Below are positions 7,398-15,006 of a DNA stretch of 37,249 nucleotides, in pieces; position 1 is the first letter of the stretch; the number at the start of each line of letters is the position of its first letter. A program made the position numbers and the translations under genes. The DNA comes from Ignavibacteria bacterium (GTDB taxonomy: Bacteria; Bacteroidota; Ignavibacteria; Kapaibacteriales; Kapaibacteriaceae). Where the stretch lies: contig CANMBE010000020.1 of the NCBI GenBank assembly GCA_947495975.1, forward strand, positions 1-37,249, given 5' to 3'. A model generated the notes under the pieces. It saw nothing but the letters and a program-made list of their open reading frames with translations. It was not told the DNA's origin and ran no database searches.

Positions 7398-9049
7398 TAG
7401 CCAATGCGAATCTCAAAGGAAGCAAAGAAGAATTCTTCAGGATTGTTTCCACCATTTCGGTTAGCATAACCAATGCGCACGTCAGAAAATACGTTGGACC
7501 ACCACTCGGCGGAGAACCAAAGACGTACCCTACGCTGATGACTCGCATTACCGCGTAGAAAACTATTGCCGTAAAGGAAGTCTCCATCTCCGCGAAGCAC
7601 ATCACCTCCGGTATTACCAACAGGTACCATTATGCCGGAGCCAGGAAACCGTGGATCTTCTCCTTTAGCAATCGCACCATTGCTATCAAGGATGTTCTCA
7701 CCGTGTCTTGTATAGTCCACGTCTAGCCGGATAAATGTACGTGGCGAAAACCAATGTCGTGCCTGCAATGCAACACGATCTGCGTTAGGAGATAGCTCAT
7801 ACCCAACAGGGGTGCCAAGGGTGGTATACGAAGCGTTGTTGGTCCGATGGGTGAACGTGAACGGATCAACGCGCGCGTACTCAACTGACAGCAGAGATCG
7901 TTGTGCAGCACCGGGAGAACCCAATGCCTGCGAGAAGCCAATCTGATACGCAAACTTGTTGTTGTTGCCCGCAATGGATGTATCGCCAAGAGATCCAAAA
8001 CTCAGGTCATCAATAATGAATGCGCCATAAAACATTGAACCTGGAAATGGACGAACAGCAACATCAAAGCCCATCATTGAATTATCGTTTGCATTTCGCT
8101 CCTGCGTACCCAATCCTGCTGACACAAAAAAGGCGAGCGGATTGAGATACGAAAAATCTAGCCCCCTACCCCAATACACGATCATATCATTCACGGCAAT
8201 ACTTAGCCAGTCTACGGGATCAAATGCTAGTCTGTGAGTTGCAATATATTTGCCAGGAACCGCAATGCCGGCAGTGTCTATGCCATTTGCAGCAGAGTGT
8301 GTCATGGTAAAACGAAGACTCTTGTACGGTACATCAATGAGTAAGCCATCCATTAAGGGAGCGTCAATGGAGTGCACAAAGTTGTCAATTGGACTAAATC
8401 CAAACTGCAGTGCTTCTCTACCAAACCGTACACGAAGCCACTCGTTCTGATATTGAATGTATCCAACATACCTATCGAAGAAGGCACTGTCCTCGATGTT
8501 GAATTTTAGCGTGCGGCTTAGCGTTGGATCTGTTCGTGCAATGAGCGCTGGGTTACCCTTGAGACGCATACCATTGGAGAGATCTAGAAAAAATCCAAGG
8601 TTGTTGCCAAGTGATCCCATAAGCCGAACGGCAGGTCTAAGCAATGCGAATGAGCTTGATGTAGTGCCGTTGTTATAGTATCCTGTACGAAGCATCAGTG
8701 AGATGTCGCCTTGCAATCGTGCAATGCTATCGGCATACGAGATTCCACGAAACCTACCATCAGTTGTTTGCGCAAACTCTAGATCTCGATTAACTGGTGC
8801 GCTTAGTAGAGTAGCACCATAGTACGATTTGATGTATCTGCTGAATGCATCGTTTGTGGCGCGCGTTAGATCTGTGAGTGCATACACAGACTGTGGCCAC
8901 ACGGCAGCTGATCCAAGGGACGCCGTTCCATCAATGGCGCGCAACATCTTTGCATCCATGGACACACGCTCGGCGCTTACGTCGGCATCCTGCGAGCGCA
9001 CATGCTGCGCTGCAATGAAAAGGACAATGAGTGTTACGAGTAGACGCAT
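7394..9049 (-). CDS. Wzi-family outer-membrane beta-barrel (capsule assembly type)
   Basis: This is a 551-residue protein with a signal peptide (MRLLVTLIVLFIAAQHVRSQ) and a long series of amphipathic strands ending in SFEIRIGY, a typical C-terminal barrel strand with a terminal aromatic residue. Segments such as RVRFGREALQFGFSP and IVYWGRGLDFSYLNPLAFF resemble the capsule-assembly Wzi family (a surface-polysaccharide lectin in E. coli). In Bacteroidota this family is widespread and often not linked to capsule genes; no polysaccharide export genes are present here. Its ATG shares one base with the stop of the upstream TPR-SPOR gene (TAATG arrangement), so translation of the two is probably coupled. 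Confidence 0.72.
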   Translation of the reverse strand: MRLLVTLIVLFIAAQHVRSQDADVSAERVSMDAKMLRAIDGTASLGSAAVWPQSVYALTDLTRATNDAFSRYIKSYYGATLLSAPVNRDLEFAQTTDGRFRGISYADSIARLQGDISLMLRTGYYNNGTTSSSFALLRPAVRLMGSLGNNLGFFLDLSNGMRLKGNPALIARTDPTLSRTLKFNIEDSAFFDRYVGYIQYQNEWLRVRFGREALQFGFSPIDNFVHSIDAPLMDGLLIDVPYKSLRFTMTHSAANGIDTAGIAVPGKYIATHRLAFDPVDWLSIAVNDMIVYWGRGLDFSYLNPLAFFVSAGLGTQERNANDNSMMGFDVAVRPFPGSMFYGAFIIDDLSFGSLGDTSIAGNNNKFAYQIGFSQALGSPGAAQRSLLSVEYARVDPFTFTHRTNNASYTTLGTPVGYELSPNADRVALQARHWFSPRTFIRLDVDYTRHGENILDSNGAIAKGEDPRFPGSGIMVPVGNTGGDVLRGDGDFLYGNSFLRGNASHQRRVRLWFSAEWWSNVFSDVRIGYANRNGGNNPEEFFFASFEIRIGY

Positions 9050-9777
9050 TAACGCTTTGTAACAACTGGTTTACACTTGCAAACCGCTCTTACCGCGTCG
9101 ATGTCTTTCTGCGCGTCTGCCTCGGTGTTATACTCTCCCACACTTACTATGTATCGTGTTTTTGGCTTTGACGTTTCTGACGTGACTCTAACTCGCATGT
9201 GTTTCTTCTTAAACTGCTCTACCAATAAATCGGCTTCCGTTTTGCTGAATGTACTGCGAGTGACAAGGGTGTAGAGCTTCGCAGTTTTTGGTACTGACTC
9301 AACAACGGGTTCTGTTTTTTTTGCAACAGCCGCCAATGTTGACGAGCGGTCTGTTGGTGGCGGCGCTCCAACTGTTGTTCGCATAACGTCATACAGGATG
9401 GGGAGAAGCTCGCTCTGAGAATATTGCTCCCTCATCGTAATAAAGGTCTTCTTCGCTTTCTCTGCATCATTCTTTGTGGCGGAGAATATCACAAGACGAG
9501 CAAGGGCATCATCGGCCCACTCGCTCTTGGGGAAGGCGTCCACAATGCGCTCTAGCAAAGGCGCTGCCTTCTTTGGGTCTTCTACGAGTGACGCGTGGAG
9601 AAACAGCACCGCTGGATCGTCAGGAGCATCAATCAACAAATCTGGGAGTGCCTTCTTTGCGTCGGATGTCCACCCGGAGGCAACCTGCTGAATGTAGGCC
9701 TTCACGCTCACTGTTTGAGCGCTCGAAAGCGATTGAAGAATCAGTAACGAAAGAAGGAAGAAAGTGCTTCGCTGCAT
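9049..9777 (-). CDS. Secreted TPR-like protein with C-terminal SPOR domain
   Basis: This 242-residue exported protein starts at ATG 9777, where a signal peptide begins (MQRSTFFLLSLLILQSLSSA); a 74-residue upstream extension is open but not signal-like. The middle is helical with TPR-like repeats (DPAVLFLHASLVEDP, SEWADDALARLVIFS). The last 75 or so residues form a SPOR domain (LYTLVTRSTFSKTEADLLVEQF, then YIVSVGEYNTEADAQKDI), which in characterised proteins binds peptidoglycan strands stripped of stem peptides. It should sit in the periplasm at sites of wall turnover. It is divergent from murG and coupled to the Wzi-type gene, so it may tether that outer-membrane protein to peptidoglycan (inference). 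Confidence 0.78.
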   Translation of the reverse strand: MQRSTFFLLSLLILQSLSSAQTVSVKAYIQQVASGWTSDAKKALPDLLIDAPDDPAVLFLHASLVEDPKKAAPLLERIVDAFPKSEWADDALARLVIFSATKNDAEKAKKTFITMREQYSQSELLPILYDVMRTTVGAPPPTDRSSTLAAVAKKTEPVVESVPKTAKLYTLVTRSTFSKTEADLLVEQFKKKHMRVRVTSETSKPKTRYIVSVGEYNTEADAQKDIDAVRAVCKCKPVVTKR

Positions 9778-9893
9778 AGTGCTACGGCCAGATGAATTGA
9801 AGAGAACATCTGAAATTACGGAAGGTGGCCTATTTTGGTGGTGATTCATCTCATGAGTGTTCTCCAGTGACTGCAATTGTAGCCCCTCCACAT

Positions 9894-10994
9894 ATGTTTC
9901 GCGTTGTTGTCGCCGCTGGGGGCACGGGAGGTCACATCTTTCCTGCCGTAGCGGTAGTGGAACAGTTAGAGCTGCTAACCAACGGTGCATGTTCGACAAT
10001 TTTCCTTGGTAGCACCGGTCGTATGGAGGCTTCTCTCATTCCAAAGCTTGGATATCAGTACGTCCCGATGCCCATAAATGGTTTTAAGGGGCTCTCGCTA
10101 TCTACACTGTCCCTGCCCTTCAATGTGCTTGCGTCAATAAGAATTGCGCACAACGTGATACGCAAGCAGAAGCCCCATGCGGTGATCTGTACTGGTGCCT
10201 ATGTTAGCTATCCTGTAGGTATAGCGGCCATGCTGCAACGCATTCCTCTCATTGTCCTCGAGAGCAATCTCAACCCAGGCAAAACAAATGCTCGCCTTGC
10301 ACCTCGTGCTCGTGCTGTTGTTCTTGCCTTTGAAGAGAGTCTGGATTTCTACCCAAAGAAGATGGAGAGTAAGCTGCACATCCTGGGTAACCCAGTTCGG
10401 ATGCAGATCAAAACAGAGACCTCGCAAGGTTGCGCTCGGCTGTTGTTTGGTTTGAAGGAAGATGTGCCAACAGTGCTAGTGTTTGGAGGAAGTCTTGGTT
10501 CTCGCACAATAAATGCGGAGATCGAGCGATTGCTTCCTGTCATTGCTGGCCGTCCATGGCAGGTGCTGTGGCAGACGGGCAAGGGATATATTCCCGCGGT
10601 GGCGCTGCCCGATAACGTGCGTGTTGTGCCATTTCTCGATGACATGGGGAGTGCCTATGCGGCTGCAGACGTGGTTGTCTCTCGAAGTGGTGCAACTACA
10701 ATTGCGGAGCTTGGGATTGTTGGCAAGCCTGCCATATTGATCCCACTGCCATCTGCTTCTACAAATGAGCAGCAACACAACGCCTCGGTTGTAGCAAAAA
10801 ATGGTGGCGCCCGTGTTGTTGCAGATGCGAGTCTACCGGAGTCACTTCTTACCACAATCGACGGCATTATGAATAGTCCCGCTCAACGTACGTTCATGTC
10901 AATGTCAATGATCGCACTCGGCAAGCCAAACGCTGCAGCCGATTGTGCCAAACTCGTTTTGCAATGCGGCGGATGGCAAGGGGGCGTAACATGA
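9894..10994 (+). CDS. murG: UDP-GlcNAc:lipid I N-acetylglucosaminyltransferase MurG
   Basis: MurG adds GlcNAc from UDP-GlcNAc to lipid I to form lipid II at the inner face of the cytoplasmic membrane. The 366-residue protein starts at ATG 9894 (MFRVVVAAGGTGGH); an upstream in-frame start at 9825 would add 23 residues before the conserved first strand. The family signature GGTGGH is at residues 9-14, GGSLGSRTIN lies mid-protein, and the C-terminal UDP-binding region reads SRSGATTIAELGIVGKPAILIPLP. The length is normal. It is not in a dcw cluster: no other mur or fts gene is nearby. Its TGA overlaps the ATG of the next gene (ATGA), indicating translational coupling. Confidence 0.95.
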   Translation: MFRVVVAAGGTGGHIFPAVAVVEQLELLTNGACSTIFLGSTGRMEASLIPKLGYQYVPMPINGFKGLSLSTLSLPFNVLASIRIAHNVIRKQKPHAVICTGAYVSYPVGIAAMLQRIPLIVLESNLNPGKTNARLAPRARAVVLAFEESLDFYPKKMESKLHILGNPVRMQIKTETSQGCARLLFGLKEDVPTVLVFGGSLGSRTINAEIERLLPVIAGRPWQVLWQTGKGYIPAVALPDNVRVVPFLDDMGSAYAAADVVVSRSGATTIAELGIVGKPAILIPLPSASTNEQQHNASVVAKNGGARVVADASLPESLLTTIDGIMNSPAQRTFMSMSMIALGKPNAAADCAKLVLQCGGWQGGVT

Positions 10995-11488
10995 CAAACA
11001 CACTTCAAAAGGTTCAACTCCCTGCTGAGTTTCATGTGCGGCTTGACTTTTACTGGCAGTCGATTGCAATGTATGCGATTACACTTATCATATATGTTGT
11101 GATAAAAGCAGTGTGGGATAGCACGTTGCAGTTTGGACTGGTTAGTGTAGTTCTTACAGATCCAGTTGTTGTGTTGCTTGGCTCGTTTGTTGTGATCTCT
11201 ACCACGTGGCTCATTTTGAATAGTGTGAGCCGACGTTCAATCATTGTCAGCGATGATGCAATTACATACATCAGCCGCTTTCATGAACGCTCTTTTCATC
11301 TCGATGAGATTGAGAAGATTGTATTAGGTAACGAGCGTCGCACAAACGTGCGCGGCGTGCTAGCACTTGTGCGTATCTACATTCGTGGAAGACGCAGACC
11401 AATACGTGTTCGTCCTGGACTCTACGATAACGAGCATGGTCTGATAAGTGCATTGCTTACACTTCGTCATCATTCGTTACGTACCTAA
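10991..11488 (+). CDS. Membrane protein with two N-terminal TM helices, PH-like C-terminus
   Basis: This is a 165-residue protein of unknown function. Two hydrophobic helices (about residues 25-45 and 58-75) are followed by a compact beta-rich domain (SIIVSDDAITYISRFHERSFHLDEIEKIVL, Arg-rich RIYIRGRRRPIRVRPG) that resembles the bacterial PH-like fold of small membrane proteins. That assignment is a structural guess. It starts at the ATG overlapping the murG stop by 4 bp, so it is probably made together with MurG, and the following gene starts 1 bp after its stop. The basic cytoplasmic domain could contact lipid head groups, but no sequence motif proves this. Confidence 0.72.
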   Translation: MTNTLQKVQLPAEFHVRLDFYWQSIAMYAITLIIYVVIKAVWDSTLQFGLVSVVLTDPVVVLLGSFVVISTTWLILNSVSRRSIIVSDDAITYISRFHERSFHLDEIEKIVLGNERRTNVRGVLALVRIYIRGRRRPIRVRPGLYDNEHGLISALLTLRHHSLRT

Positions 11489-11489
11489 C

Positions 11490-12074
11490 GTGCGAGTATT
11501 CCTCGCGATCATAACGTTATGTCTTCTTCCATTGGCTTCTGTTGCGCAATCTCCAATGGCAATAGATGCAATCGATAGCATGGTAACGTCCTTAGCCGAT
11601 ACGATGCTGGCAAGTAGCGGCGGTACTTCATTGTCTTTTTCTATTTCGGCACACCCCGATGCAGAGTGGACCGCAGGAATTATACGAAGGCGCATTCAAC
11701 AGCGTGGTGGAACAGTTCATAGGACCAATGAGTCTCAACACCCCGATATACACATTACCATTTCTGATGTCTCAACGCGATACAGCATTGTTGAAGGTGG
11801 TGACAGTATTATCCGCGAGATCATCGTCCGTCTTGATGCATACAAGAGTACACCTACACAATCGGGAAGTGTTGTTGTATTACCATCACTGCGAAGAAAA
11901 GACGTGATGACTCGTAGCGAAGCGCTATCGGCTGATTCCCGTCAACACTCAGGAAGTCACGGCCAGATTCCTCCTGTTCCTACATCGTTCTGGGAAGATA
12001 TTGCACAGCCCGTTGTATTTATAGCCGCCGCCGCAACAACCATACTGCTCCTTTTCACTGTCAGATCTCAATAA
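11490..12074 (+). CDS. Secreted, C-terminally membrane-anchored protein of unknown function
   Basis: This is a 194-residue protein starting at GTG 11490, one base after the preceding stop. The N-terminal signal peptide reads VRVFLAIITLCLLPLASVAQ. The mature part begins with an amphipathic helix (DAIDSMVTSLADTML) and a mixed alpha/beta domain (LSFSISAHPDAEWTAGIIRRR, then HITISDVSTRYSI), and ends with one hydrophobic helix near the C-terminus (VVFIAAAATTILLLFTV). The likely topology is a periplasmic domain held by a C-terminal anchor. I do not recognise the family. Its position between the murG operon and sixA suggests an envelope role, with no direct evidence. Confidence 0.7.
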   Translation: MRVFLAIITLCLLPLASVAQSPMAIDAIDSMVTSLADTMLASSGGTSLSFSISAHPDAEWTAGIIRRRIQQRGGTVHRTNESQHPDIHITISDVSTRYSIVEGGDSIIREIIVRLDAYKSTPTQSGSVVVLPSLRRKDVMTRSEALSADSRQHSGSHGQIPPVPTSFWEDIAQPVVFIAAAATTILLLFTVRSQ

Positions 12075-12082
12075 CTCTGTTT

Positions 12083-12583
12083 ATGAAAATACTTGTTGTA
12101 GTGCGGCACGCTAAATCAGATTGGGGCAATTCAGATCTTCACGATAAAGACCGAAAACTCAATGAACGAGGCAAACGCGACGCACCTGTTATTGCTAAAC
12201 ATTTTGCCGAGCGTCACATCCACCCTCAACTACTGATCTCAAGCACGGCAGCTAGAGCATGGGCCACTGCAGTGCACTTCATTGAGGCATGCGCCATACC
12301 ACCGCAGTCCGTACAGAAGATAGATGAGGTGTACGAAGCGTCTGTTCGCCAGCTTTTGCACATCGTAAATACGATAGACGATAAACTGGATGTGGCAATG
12401 CTTGTTGGGCATAACCCTGGGGTAACGGACCTTGTCCGCTACGTAACTGACGATAGTTTTTCGCACATGCCAACGTGTGGCGTTGCGATCATTACATTTA
12501 CAAATGTATCAGCGTGGCAAGAAGTGTCTAAGGGCACGGGGCTTCTTAGCGCATTCCTCTATCCAAAGCAGAATAGCGCCTAG
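12083..12583 (+). CDS. sixA: SixA-like phosphohistidine phosphatase
   Basis: This 166-residue protein of the histidine phosphatase superfamily has the catalytic RHAKSDWG motif at residues 8-15 (R8, H9) at the extreme N-terminus. Conserved SSTAARAWATA, E (in KIDEVYEAS) and VGHNPGVTDL segments complete the active site. The small size and RHAKSDW spelling match the SixA subfamily, whose E. coli member dephosphorylates phosphohistidine on ArcB and on a PTS component. No partner kinase lies in this window, so the substrate here is unknown. It starts 8 bp after the previous gene on the same strand and ends 14 bp from the convergent mdh. Confidence 0.88.
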   Translation: MKILVVVRHAKSDWGNSDLHDKDRKLNERGKRDAPVIAKHFAERHIHPQLLISSTAARAWATAVHFIEACAIPPQSVQKIDEVYEASVRQLLHIVNTIDDKLDVAMLVGHNPGVTDLVRYVTDDSFSHMPTCGVAIITFTNVSAWQEVSKGTGLLSAFLYPKQNSA

Positions 12584-12597
12584 CTCTAGAAAAACTA

Positions 12598-13578
12598 TTA
12601 CCAAAGATGTTTGACTGCCTCGCGCTCTTCTACGAGCTCGGCAAGTGTGGCAGACATCCGCTCGCGCGAGAAGTCGCTTACATCTAATCCCTGAACGATT
12701 TGATATTTGCCGTCTGCGCACGTAACAGGGTAACCGTAGATCACGTCTTCGCTTAGTCCGTACGAGCCGTCAGTAGGAATTCCCATGGTTGTCCAGTCAC
12801 CAGATGGCGTTCCCAGTGCCCAATCGCGCATGTGCTCCACAGCTGCATTGGCAGCCGAGGCTGCGGATGAAAAACCACGTGCTTCGATAATTGCAGCACC
12901 ACGCTTAGCAACGGTAGGGATAAAGCTGTCTACAAGCCACGGCTCGTCGTTTATCGTTGGCCACACGAGCGAGCCATTAGCTGTGAGATTCGTAATGTCT
13001 GGATATTGCGTAACAGAGTGATTGCCCCACACAGTGATCTTTGAAAGCCCAGAGGTGTGAATGCCCGTCTTCGCAGCGATTTGTGCAAGCGCACGATTGT
13101 GATCGAGGCGCATAAGAGCAGTGATGTTTTGTGGATTGAGATCCGGTGCGCTCATGCGTGTAATGAGGGCATTCGTATTAGCCGGATTGCCCACAACAAC
13201 AACCTTGACGTTACGGTTTGCAACGGCGTTGAGTGCCTTGCCCTGAACAGTAAAGATTTGTGCATTGGCTTCTAGAAGGTCCTTACGTTCCATGCCTTTT
13301 GAGCGTGGACGTGCACCAACAAGCAGAGCGTAGTCAACATCTTTGAAAGCAACCATTGGATCATCTGACTGCACGATGCCATGAAGTAATGGGAATGCGC
13401 AGTCATCAAGCTCCATCGATACACCGCGGAGCGCCTGCAATGCAGGTGTAAGCTCAAGCAGTTGAAGGATCACAGGCTGATCTTTGCCCAGCATCTCGCC
13501 ACTAGCGATGCGGAAAAGAAGGCTATATCCGATTTGGCCTGCGGCACCAGTTACAGCAACACGAACGGGTTGTTTCAT
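12598..13578 (-). CDS. mdh: Malate dehydrogenase (NAD-dependent)
   Basis: Interconverts malate and oxaloacetate in the TCA cycle. The 326-residue protein is of the long, cytosolic-type MDH group rather than the LDH-like type: the nucleotide-binding loop is [11 protein letters not shown] (10-20), the substrate-binding segment reads [16 protein letters not shown], and the catalytic histidine lies in [11 protein letters not shown]. The start at ATG 13578 has AAGG six nt upstream; a TTG at 13584 would add two residues. It begins 8 bp downstream of the rpmA stop, so it should be transcribed with the two ribosomal protein genes. Confidence 0.95.
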   Translation of the reverse strand: MKQPVRVAVTGAAGQIGYSLLFRIASGEMLGKDQPVILQLLELTPALQALRGVSMELDDCAFPLLHGIVQSDDPMVAFKDVDYALLVGARPRSKGMERKDLLEANAQIFTVQGKALNAVANRNVKVVVVGNPANTNALITRMSAPDLNPQNITALMRLDHNRALAQIAAKTGIHTSGLSKITVWGNHSVTQYPDITNLTANGSLVWPTINDEPWLVDSFIPTVAKRGAAIIEARGFSSAASAANAAVEHMRDWALGTPSGDWTTMGIPTDGSYGLSEDVIYGYPVTCADGKYQIVQGLDVSDFSRERMSATLAELVEEREAVKHLW

Positions 13579-13586
13579 CACCAACC

Positions 13587-13850
13587 TTAGTTGGTCACTA
13601 CTGGGTAGACCGAAACCTTGAGGCGAACTTTGCTCTTACGCTCAAACTTTACAACTCCTTCAACTAGTGAAAAGAGTGTATAGTCCTTGCCAAGACCAAC
13701 GTTGTTACCCGGATGAACATTTGTACCGTTCTGACGGATGATGATGTTGCCAGCCAATACGTGCTGTCCACCAAACTTCTTCACGCCGAGACGTTGTGCA
13801 TTGGAGTCGCGACCGTTCTTGGTAGAACCGCCACCTTTTTTGTGTGCCAT
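13587..13850 (-). CDS. rpmA: 50S ribosomal protein L27
   Basis: This 87-residue protein opens with [20 protein letters not shown], the characteristic L27 N-terminus that reaches the peptidyl transferase centre, followed by [19 protein letters not shown]. The N-terminus starts directly with MAHKK, so there is no Firmicutes-style cleavable extension. Spacing to rplU is 12 bp upstream and to mdh 8 bp downstream. Confidence 0.98.
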   Translation of the reverse strand: MAHKKGGGSTKNGRDSNAQRLGVKKFGGQHVLAGNIIIRQNGTNVHPGNNVGLGKDYTLFSLVEGVVKFERKSKVRLKVSVYPVVTN

Positions 13851-13862
13851 GACGAGACCTAG

Positions 13863-14171
13863 TTAGATTTTAATGTCAGTGATGGTGATGCTCGTGAACA
13901 ACTGACGGTGACCGTTCAGTTTTTGATAGCCCTTGCGGCGCTTCTTGTGGAACACGAGAACTTTTTCGCCCTTGCCATGCTCAATAACAGTTGCCGTAAC
14001 AGAACCCTTGATAAAGGGTGTGCCTACAGAAACATTGCCGTTGTCGCTCGCGAGGAGGATGTTCTTAAATTCTACGATGTCGCCAACGTTTTTGTCCATC
14101 AGTGGAACCTTCACGGTTTGGTCCGGAGCCACTGCGTACTGTTGACCTGATATCTCTACTACTGCGTACAT
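13863..14171 (-). CDS. rplU: 50S ribosomal protein L21
   Basis: This 102-residue L21 starts at ATG 14171 ([20 protein letters not shown]), the canonical N-terminus; a 21-residue in-frame extension upstream is not part of the family. The C-terminal basic region [18 protein letters not shown] is the 23S rRNA-binding hallmark. It is the first gene of the rplU-rpmA-mdh unit, with a promoter-like sequence about 40 bp upstream. Confidence 0.97.
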   Translation of the reverse strand: MYAVVEISGQQYAVAPDQTVKVPLMDKNVGDIVEFKNILLASDNGNVSVGTPFIKGSVTATVIEHGKGEKVLVFHKKRRKGYQKLNGHRQLFTSITITDIKI

Positions 14172-14209
14172 GTGTTTCTTGCTTGGCGTTGTACGAAAAA
14201 AGGACGCGC

Positions 14210-14238
14210 AATATACAGGGTAGGCCTCAGACAAACAA
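14210..14238 (-). promoter_or_regulatory. Candidate promoter of rplU-rpmA-mdh
   Basis: On the minus strand TTGTTT (14238-14233) and TATATT (14215-14210) are separated by 17 bp, with the -10/-7 box 38 bp before the rplU ATG. It fits a standard housekeeping promoter and approximates the Bacteroidota TAnnTTTG box. Confidence 0.5.
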
Positions 14239-14351
14239 GTGGGTTAGGGAGATTTCCACAGTAACCTTTCCAATTTTCATCCGTTAGAGCCCCCTTTCTG
14301 AGAAACTACCTAACAAATATCCCCCGTGAAGCGTGGCTTTGGACCGCCGGT

Positions 14352-14585
14352 TTGGTGAGTGTGGCCGTGTTGGCTCCGGCCCTGGATGGCTCCATAACCC
14401 TATGTATACCAACGCTCTTGGGGTTTGACGGCTGTTTGGGCTGTGGGCTTGGACGGTCTATCGGCCACCTGGCTCGCGGACAGCTGGGCGAGTCATGGGC
14501 AGCCAACCCATTGGGTATCCCGGCAGTTTTGATTATTATCGCTCGCATTGTTCAACTGGTCCGGCTACGCCAATCAATTTCTTGA
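14352..14585 (+). CDS. DUF2752 family small membrane protein
   Basis: The core of this small protein matches DUF2752: an LCIPTLLGFDGC segment, then GCGLGRSIGHLARGQ, then SWAANPLGIPAVLIIIARI, with two hydrophobic segments. DUF2752 proteins are common in Bacteroidota, have no established function, and often neighbour TM2-domain genes, as here. The start is uncertain. TTG 14352 is the first usual start codon, but the reading frame stays open back to 14265, and the upstream residues (IPREAWLWTAG, from 14319) look like part of the family. Translation may therefore begin at a non-standard codon such as CTG 14298. The 3' end is 7 bp before the TM2 gene. Confidence 0.7.
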   Translation: MVSVAVLAPALDGSITLCIPTLLGFDGCLGCGLGRSIGHLARGQLGESWAANPLGIPAVLIIIARIVQLVRLRQSIS

Positions 14586-14592
14586 GGGTTCC

Positions 14593-14952
14593 ATGGCAAA
14601 TGTCCTACAATACATTCCGGACGCAGACGGAGGAGAGATCTCGTATCTAAACATGATCGTATCTCCGATGAGCGAGGAACAAGCAATGCAGTTTGCAATG
14701 ATGTATCGCTCCAGACGCAAGGAGCCGCAGATGATCCTCATCCTTGCCTTAGTAGGATTTGTATTCGCTGCAGGCATTCACCGTTTTGTTCTTGGACATA
14801 TCGGCTTGGGAATCCTTTATCTCTTGACTGGTGGTCTGTGCTTCATTGGTACGATCATCGATATTGTTAACTACCGTAAGCTTGCGGCAGAATACAATCA
14901 GCAACAGGCATATGAAGTAGCGAACACTATGCGGTCCATGGGCCAACTGTAA
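14593..14952 (+). CDS. TM2 domain-containing membrane protein
   Basis: This 119-residue protein starts at ATG 14593, with GAGGG five nt upstream. After a soluble N-terminus of about 50 residues, two hydrophobic helices form a TM2 domain: ILILALVGFVFAAGIHRFVLG, where the usual G-x-H-RFYLG-type turn is present as GIHRFVLGHIGLGI, then LYLLTGGLCFIGTIIDIVNY. TM2 proteins are small membrane proteins of unknown bacterial function. It pairs with the DUF2752 gene directly upstream. Confidence 0.85.
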   Translation: MANVLQYIPDADGGEISYLNMIVSPMSEEQAMQFAMMYRSRRKEPQMILILALVGFVFAAGIHRFVLGHIGLGILYLLTGGLCFIGTIIDIVNYRKLAAEYNQQQAYEVANTMRSMGQL

Positions 14953-14973
14953 CCTACACTTCACGTTGAATAT

Positions 14974-15006
14974 GAAGGTCATGAGGTATGTTGCTTCATG
15001 ACCTTC
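14974..15006 (+). promoter_or_regulatory. Perfect 11-bp stem-loop over the phosphatase start codon
   Basis: GAAGGTCATGA (14974-14984) and TCATGACCTTC (14996-15006) are exact reverse complements separated by an 11-nt loop. The right arm contains the ATG (14998-15000) of the next gene, and the left arm overlaps the purine-rich GAGGT (14983-14987). No T-run follows, so it does not look like a terminator. In RNA it would hide the start codon. Confidence 0.55.
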
